From NCBI GenBank assembly GCA_050084515.1, contig CM114272.1, forward strand, positions 32,550,001 to 32,614,000: DNA of 64,000 bases, written 5' to 3'. Shown here in pieces: positions 57,016 to 64,000 of this stretch. A program made the translations under genes and the position numbers. This DNA is from Blasia pusilla. Lineage: Eukaryota; Marchantiophyta; Marchantiopsida; Blasiales. Position 1 is the first letter of the stretch, and each line of letters starts with the position of its first letter. The notes under the pieces were generated by a model, which saw nothing but the letters and a program-made list of their open reading frames with translations, searched no databases and was not told the DNA's origin.

Positions 57016-57140
57016 TTCTCACTCACTCATGTGTAGCAAATATGTACTCCTGGTGAGATGGGAGCCCAGGAGCGTGTGGGTGGGGGATCCTTGTTGGGAA
57101 TTCTAAGGTTGCAGATCGTGAGCTGTAGAGGAGGGAGCAG

Positions 57141-57194
57141 CAGGTCAGGTCAGGTCAGGTCAGGTAAGGTCAGGTCAGGTCAGGTCAGGGCAGG
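57141..57194 (+). repeat. GGTCA pentanucleotide tandem repeat
   Basis: About ten units of CAGGT/GGTCA with one variant (TAAGG), followed by GGTGGGT repeats. Confidence 0.9.
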
Positions 57195-57677
57195 TGGGTA
57201 GGTGGGTGGGTCCTGGACATACTCAATGCTCAATTCTCATGTGGCAGGCAGATCATGAGCGGATAAGACAAGTCTGACCTCAAGTCCTCAGCCCCTTTCG
57301 TGCCTTGTCGCATGAGGGAGGTATAGGAGGAGACTAGGAGTAGATCGTTCGTGTGGGAAGAAGGAAGCATTGCAGTTTGGAAGTGGGCGTAGGATCTGAG
57401 GGATCTTCAAAAGCTGCCTCCTGGTGGTGCCTGGGGGTGAGGGGGCAGCTCCAGGAGCTGCCAAGGGGCAAGGGGAATAATAAGCCCTGCCTGTGGATTG
57501 TGGGAAGGAAATGATATAAGTGTTCTTGGGCTTGCACGCATTTATCGCCTCGAGCCTCACCAGGACGCTAGCAGGGGGTGGGTGTGCAGGCAGGCGGGTG
57601 GGTGGGTGAGTAATTTATTTGTTGACAGCATCTTATTGGTCTCTCCACTAGAAGTGCATCGCTTTTGGAGCTGGCGT

Positions 57678-60600
57678 ATGAGTTCTGTTGTGGGTCGGAG
57701 TGGAGGCATGGCATGTGCACTCCGCATCGCTTCCAAGTCTCCTCAGCTTTCGTGTGGAGGGCAGTGTGCCGCTGATGGAAGGACTCCTGTGCATACGCGC
57801 CCCAGAAATGTGAGTCTTGTCTTCTGCTGCACTGCCAGTATTGGAGTTTGTTCAGGAGCGAGAGAGAGATGTGGGTGGGATCCGCTGTTGTCCAATTGTG
57901 AGTTAGTTGGATCAGCACCGGCTCATGCTCTTGTTATGTCTTCCAATTGTTCCTCTCGATTGGTCTTCCAATTGGCCTCTTCAAGATTCAGCCCAGTTGC
58001 ATCGTCTGTGGACGGAAGCCCAATAAACGATGGTTTGCTGTTCGAGTTGCTAAAATCTGAGCCGACGTTTCTTGTCCATCAAGAGCTCTTCGACCCTAGT
58101 GCTGCCAATCGCAATCACAGCTGCAGAGGAAGCCTTGCTGCATAGATACCATTCTCTCAGCAGTGGCAGAATCGATTTGAGCTTGGACCATCGTTCCATG
58201 CAACCCCAGCATCACCTCCCCTTCCTCTACTGTTTATCGGGATATTGTTTCGGCAGACTGCCTCGTCGGTCTAGAAATGTCGATTCTACTGTACCTGCGC
58301 AATCTTAGATCGATCACACCACCCTCATACTATGAAAACAGATGCCTTGGATGGGGAATGATCCACAAATGTTGTGAGCGTGAGCTTCATTAGGCAGTTT
58401 TCAAATTTCAAAGCCCATCTTCGCTAGCAATGCACAGTTCATTACTTCTCCAGTAAATGAATCAGATGACTTAGGTGGGGATGGAGTCCTTATGGATGTG
58501 GTGATACTCAGCTTCATCAAACGGTTCTCAAACTCCTCTGAATTCCTTCCTTAGCGAGGCACACATTTTACTTATTGGGCACCTTACCAATCAGATGGCC
58601 TCGTTCGGGATCAATTAATTCTCTGTGGATTTGGTGATCCTCAGTTTCATCAACCGGTTATCAAACTCGTACGACTCTCTTTGTTAGTAAGGCACCATCA
58701 GTTCTCTCGCAGGTGAATTATCACAGATATGGATCTAAGTGAACTTCTCTGAGCTTTGTTACAATGTTCATTCAGAGCATCACCTGCCATGTCGAGTTCA
58801 TGGGAGGGTAGCTGCTTCCAACAATGAGATGGAGTGAAACCTTGATATGAGATTGAAGAATCAGTAATTTAAGTCCAAAAGTAGAGTGAATGAATGTTGG
58901 CAGTCGTGTTCTTAGTCCTGCAGTCCCTGGACTATGGAATCACGAGGACTAAGTATATCGGCAAAATCACTGGAGTCCCGAAGCTTCTACATAAAGAAGC
59001 ACATCAAAGATCCACTTTCGAGCTACTGGCCAAGTTCTATCTTTCTCTCTCTTCAGATGTTCTAGTCGCACAAACTTCAGCTAGGGTTGACTCCAAAATT
59101 GGTCAAGTTGGCCGGAGGTAGTGGTCTACAAGGAGCAAAGTTTTGCTCTTACTATTTTAAATTTCTGATATGAGGTCTGGTACTGAATTAAAGTCTCATC
59201 CACATAACACGTCAACATTCAGGATTTTGACTGTTGCTAACAGTCCCACTCTTCTGTGGTTGAGGGGAATGGATCCCATCCTGAAGTTGCACTTAGGTTG
59301 GGGCCCCATAGAAGGAGTCCCCTTGAGGCAGGTCTTTAAGACTACTGGTTCAGGGAACACCTGGTGTAGGGAAAGGTCTGATTTCTGTATGTCTTCCTCA
59401 AGAAGGCGCTACTCCAAGATCTTCGACTATACCAGTTACTATACTTGCAGAAGCCACAAAATGGAGACACTGTCCTGGGTTGCCTGTGTTAGCGGTTGTG
59501 ATTATAGATCTGTGCCCTGGATGGTTGGTGGAAGTAGCTGCGATGAGTGCAGGTGGAAGAGCTGAAAATGTGACTACATGAGAATCAATTAGAGAATTGT
59601 CCATGGTCACCCAAGAGGGCCATGGGAGTTTAAATGATAAACACAGGAGTGCATGAAGACAGGCAGTGCAGAACAAACATCAACAACACATCACGAGCCC
59701 AGGACAACTGTACACCCTGTTCTAACTCTAGCCAAAGTACAAAAAGAAATTGAATTATCAATCTTATGCTTACTTGTCATAACACTCTTTACAATCAGGG
59801 TCCAGCCATTGCAGAGCCCAGGAAGTCAATTTTAATGTCCAGATGGAGTCTACAGTAGAAAATATATTGCTCTTCATCTCTATGCCTGCAGAGTCTGCCA
59901 TCTCTATTCGTGAGATGTTCCAAGTTGTAGAAGCCGCATCTTAGTGGCATCTGGAGGAAAACTGTTGTCCATATAGTCTCAGTGGAAGAGAATGCAACCT
60001 TTTTCTGCATGACTTCAGTGAATTGTATGAGAAGCTGGACTATACGGCTTGGATCATGATGAAATTTGAGTGAGGTTAGACAAAACAAGTTGGACCAAGA
60101 AGAAATATTGGGGCTCCAGGCACTTTGGGTTTTTGTAAATGGGTGAGACTGTAATCTTTAAGGAGTGCCTGTCGTGCCAAGTGACCAGGTGGTGACTGGA
60201 GGTTTCTTCCCCCATCATCGCACCAACATGGTTCTTTCAGTAGTTTGGGCCGATCTCAATTGTGACGTTCAATCTATTCTCCTAAACTTTGGATTACTGT
60301 TTGTGCTCAGGGTCTTGCCCATTGCACTTCAGGAGCATGGAGCAATGGCATGGTTTCCAGACTCCCAGCTTGTAGAAGGAATATGTGCCCAATCTTTGTC
60401 AACTTCTGGCGTTGGACTGAACTTCAACTACAAAGGCCTTGGAACTTGTCCAAGAAGAGTAAACAAAAGCTGGGTCTGAAAGTCCAGTCTGAGACGCCCT
60501 CACAACACACACCAGAGACATCATCCACGACCGATGGAGGTATTTTCCAAACTCTGAAGATTGATCCCACATGGGGAGTTTTGTCCATCTAAGGGTTCTA

Positions 60601-63444
60601 TTCATAGTGTTTATTTGCAAAGCAACTTGTCAATGGTAGCAATAGCCTTTTAGTAGCAAACTAGTGTGATTAGTAGTCTGTCTTATGAGATCTTTCCAAG
60701 TCTATCTCATACATTATCTCACAGCATGAATTTGGCTACTAAGCTAGATTCTGGTCTGCCTGAGCTGCTGGCACAAGTCTCCAGTTTGAGTGTGCAGCAA
60801 TGGCTGACTTATCCCTCACCTGCTGGACAAGTTCCTAAATGTGATCTTGTTTAGCTCTTTCCTTATTGGGTATGAGGATAAGCTAAGATTAAACTTCACA
60901 TGTGTGGAATTGGGCATTCGTTAGTGGACTGATGGCAAGGAATCATGACCACCTGGTTTAAGTTGGCTGGCTGGCAGCAATTTTCAAGTGGACTGTCGAG
61001 CAATTTCTGACTGCTTTCTCACCTGTCCAACAATTTACTCACTGTTCTCCTGTTTAATTCCTCCCCTGGTGGCTATAACAACAAAGCTTGGATTGAACTT
61101 CAGAGAGTGGAATTGTTAGCTTCCAACCTCATCACTTGAAAATCATATAACAGTAGCGAAGAGGCTCCTCCATCTTGTCTACTACAACTGTTGGCCCAGC
61201 TTCCTGTTTGAAGGACTGAAATGAAAGTGAGACACTTGCTGACAGCACCTGTGGAAGGCAGGGCTCTGATGAGAATCAAAGTTGGCTGTTTTAAGAAGTT
61301 CCCAATGTCATGTTAGTACTAGCCGATGCATAGTCTTGTTGCGGTGTTCACTCCTCTTGGGAAGTTACAACAAATTGGAAAATTGGTTGATAGGGTTAAT
61401 GGTGCAGATGGAATGGGGATTGCAGTCACAGAGAGCTTGAGGTCTCCGTCAGTATTAGGGAGCTTGGTACTACAAGAATCAGTGGAAGAGAATGTGCTCA
61501 CTCCGGCAACCACTCTGGAGGAGACCTCGTGGTCACCAGGAGGAGAATTTGAGGAGGTTAAGACCAGTGTTGCACCAGCTCTCTCCATTGCAGTACTTGG
61601 TGCAACTGGAGATCTGGCTACTACTAAAATCTTCCCAGCTCTTTTTGCTTTATACTACAGTGGTCATTTGCCTAAGGTACACGATATTTTCTGGGCTATC
61701 AGTCCTTACCTTCTCTTAATAACCGGATTTTGTAAGGCAGAAATTCATGTTGTTACAGTGCTGTTGTACACAGCTACCATGCTGCCATCTCTTTTTTTGC
61801 ACATTTTTGCGGATAAGTTGTTTTGTGTATGGCAAGCTTGGGACCATAGAAGTTGGCTCTAGTGACTATTCATACCCTACTGCAGCTTCAGGAAAGGAGA
61901 AAGGAATAGAAATATCTCATGTTGTGACATTTGATCATGCATTTGCAGAATGTAGCAATATTTGGGTTCTCCAGAAGTCCATTGAAAGACAATGATTTAC
62001 GGGACTTGATAAGTGAGAAATTGACATGCAGGATCGACCATCAGTAAGTATTGGTCTACTTGACTCAAATTTCGAGTTCAGTTCTTTTGGTTTGAGTCAA
62101 GTTAGGTGGAATTCAACATGAACCATCTCTATACAAGTCTTCAAAGTTCTCCTACTTGTCCAACTGTGTTTAGCGTGTTGTTCTATAATATGAATGTGTG
62201 TTCTTAGGGCCAAGGACTCTTTCATACCCTTTTCAGCTCATTTATTACAGATCTGGTTAATTAGTTGGATGCTCTTTATCATCACTCACTCTTGATGACA
62301 GGGATCATGGTGCTAAGATTTCTCTCTAATATAGTTTGGCATGAAATGAAGAGTCAAGCAGAAGATCAGTTGTATATACTCCTGTAAGCCTTACCATCGC
62401 TTTTATTCCATAACCTCAGGGAGGACTGTGGTTCGAAAACACAGCAATTTCTCGAAAGAGTATTTTATCAGTGCGGTGGATATGAAACCTGTGAAAGCAT
62501 GCGAACACTGGACAATAGGATGAAGGACATGGAGGTGAGCTTTATTCCTGACTCGAAGAGCTTCATCCCAGAGTTGTCAATGTCATGAGGCGAAGTGAAG
62601 TTCTGGTAGTTTTCTGGTTTTCTTACACTGGGGTTGGCTAAGTTCTTTAGAGTAAACAGAGTTTATCGATCATGAGGGTTGGGTAGATCTCTACAACAGG
62701 GATGGCATTTGGCCACAAACCATAATTTTTCTAGTTATTCTGAATGCGCACTGTCATATTGCATGTCTAGTCTCTTGGATTTGTTTGGTGTGGATTCCAT
62801 CTTTAGATAATAATTAGTCTGGAGAAATGTTGGGTTGATTGAACCATTGAGTTAATTATCCCCTGACTAGTCTCATTGTGAATAAGGCAACTATCATAGT
62901 ATGCCAAAGGGTCCCCAGCAGAAAGATTCATAATCAACCTAGGAAAGTCCAGGGTTTGTAACACCAGGTTTCAGTATCGATGACTATTTGGTTGTGAGAG
63001 AAAGTCTTAGGGAGGCTTCACCTTACTTTTCAAACATGGTGTGTGCATGAGGCAGGATTGTCTTCAATCCATCTATCGCCTGGGATGGGAGACATTCACT
63101 TGCATTCATCAATCTATGGTCTGTTTTGTACATTTGGGATATGGGCAATAGCTGTTTTGTAGTAGTGGATGCTGTTTAAAAGATAAGATGCCACTTCTTT
63201 GCTTGTTCATAGCAAGCTTGTTGGTGACTTTGTGACAGGGTAATGGAGCAGCCAACCGGATTTTCTATCTCTCAGTTCCAAAGGAATGTCTTTTACAAGT
63301 ATCAAATTGTTTGGCAGCAAGTGCGAAGAGCAAGAAGGGATGGACTCGCCTTATTGTGGAAAAACCATTTGGAAATGATGCAAAATCATCTGCGATGATC
63401 ACAAGAGGTCTGCACTCTCTATTTACTGAGGAAGATATTTACAG
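57678..63444 (+). CDS. G6PD: Plastid-type glucose-6-phosphate dehydrogenase, 5' part (runs off the right edge)
   Basis: The enzyme oxidises glucose-6-phosphate with NADP+ in the oxidative pentose phosphate pathway. Proposed exons are 57,678-57,809 (less sure), 61,323-61,676, 61,949-62,043, 62,420-62,534 and 63,239-63,444; all junctions are GT-AG and in phase. Exon 2 ends with the NADP-binding [20 protein letters not shown]. Exon 3 reads VAIFGFSRS and LTCRID, exon 4 starts in EDC, and exon 5 has RIFYLSVP and VEKPFG. The active-site RIDHYLGKE region should be in the next exon, outside. About 140 residues precede the NADP motif, Ser-rich at first, as expected for a transit peptide. Cys in LTCRID and the Cys eight residues on match the redox pair of chloroplast isoforms. 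The start codon and first intron (3.5 kb) are inferred; translation could also begin at 61,326. Confidence 0.9.
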
Positions 63445-64000
63445 GTGAAAGACATTTGACGACTCATCCTTGTCTTCCATGGACTTTTCCCTTTCAACCA
63501 GTATATCACAGAATCATGAATCAAATGCTCGGGAAATGCTGAATGCCCTTTATAACCATTACTTTTACTACGAAATTTGAGTAAGTGAAGGGTATATTTC
63601 AAAAAGCTGAATGAAGGCTCTATTAGAAGTCAATTGTTCAAATCACTTCTGTTTGGAAGTTGTTTGGAGGAGATTAGGGTAATCAGGTATCCTAGAATGT
63701 GTGACGGGTTCACCCTCAACTCATGATTGTTGCCTGTCAAAATGGTGCATGTTCCAATTTGTTGTTCATCTTTCTCTTCCAGCTGTTTCTGTGAACCCTG
63801 ACTTTGTCCTCCTTTTGCCCCACTTAAAAAAACAGAAATACTGAACTTGTCACTTGATAGTAGTCTCGTGGGTTGCAGTCTCCCCACAACTTTCAGCAAT
63901 CAAGTTCCAATCATAGTTTCAGTTTCTAAAAGCCTTCCATGATCTACATCTGCAATCTGCTCCCTTTTCCTTGAGGCAGTTGCCATTCAGGTCAGCTTTT
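63445..64000 (+). other. Intron of the G6PD gene
   Basis: Begins with the donor GTGAAAG after exon 5. No further exon was recognised before the window ends. Confidence 0.7.

Noticed and set aside
57288-57560. Pro-rich frame on the - strand upstream of G6PD
   Set aside because: Antisense to the promoter/leader region; low-complexity and no domain.
58072-60592. Several frames of 75-130 codons in the first G6PD intron
   Set aside because: No recognised domain, no consistent splicing and non-coding composition; treated as intron.

Overview
The window looks like nuclear DNA of a land plant with a large, repeat-rich genome. Two host genes carry GT-AG introns and N-termini that read as plastid targeting sequences: an RlmN-type radical-SAM rRNA methyltransferase at 50,984-55,135 and a plastid-type glucose-6-phosphate dehydrogenase from 57,678 off the right edge. 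The rest is transposons, their decayed remains and AT-rich spacer. A seed-free plant (fern, lycophyte or bryophyte) is my best guess, partly because the captured methyltransferase is DNMT3-like, a type flowering plants lack. The species cannot be read from the sequence.

Layout. 1-7,495: a decayed Ty3/gypsy retrotransposon (element A, + strand) whose polyprotein runs Gag - protease - cytosine-5 DNA methyltransferase - reverse transcriptase/RNase H - integrase - PHD finger. 7,496-13,251: AT-rich spacer with two tandem Helitron-like elements (9,358-9,783) and a possible LINE-like relic. 13,252-26,858: a 13.6-kb Mutator-like element (MULE), with 109-bp terminal inverted repeats and a 10-bp target duplication. 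It holds a broken SWIM-finger transposase gene and, convergent to it, a spliced second gene of unknown function with at least 484 open codons. 28,690-38,395: a second methyltransferase-bearing gypsy copy (element B, - strand) with flanking LTR-like repeats. 39,085-39,645: a third fragment, holding the PHD-finger end. 40-50 kb: AT-rich spacer with further LTR-like copies, one containing a 127-bp GA microsatellite, and a foldback repeat. 50-64 kb: the two host genes with repeat-rich promoters.

How it fits together. The main result is a gypsy lineage that carries both a writer (DNMT3-like methyltransferase between protease and RT) and a probable reader (C-terminal PHD finger) of chromatin. Two copies with different damage share the same order, so this is the lineage's architecture and not one chance insertion. 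In element A the methyltransferase and RT lie in one reading frame broken only by a single TGA, so they were one polyprotein. Capture of cytosine methyltransferases by retrotransposons is known from a charophyte alga and dinoflagellates (from memory); I do not know of the combination with a terminal PHD finger. The MULE is the second item of interest: its transposase is dead, yet its accessory gene is still open.
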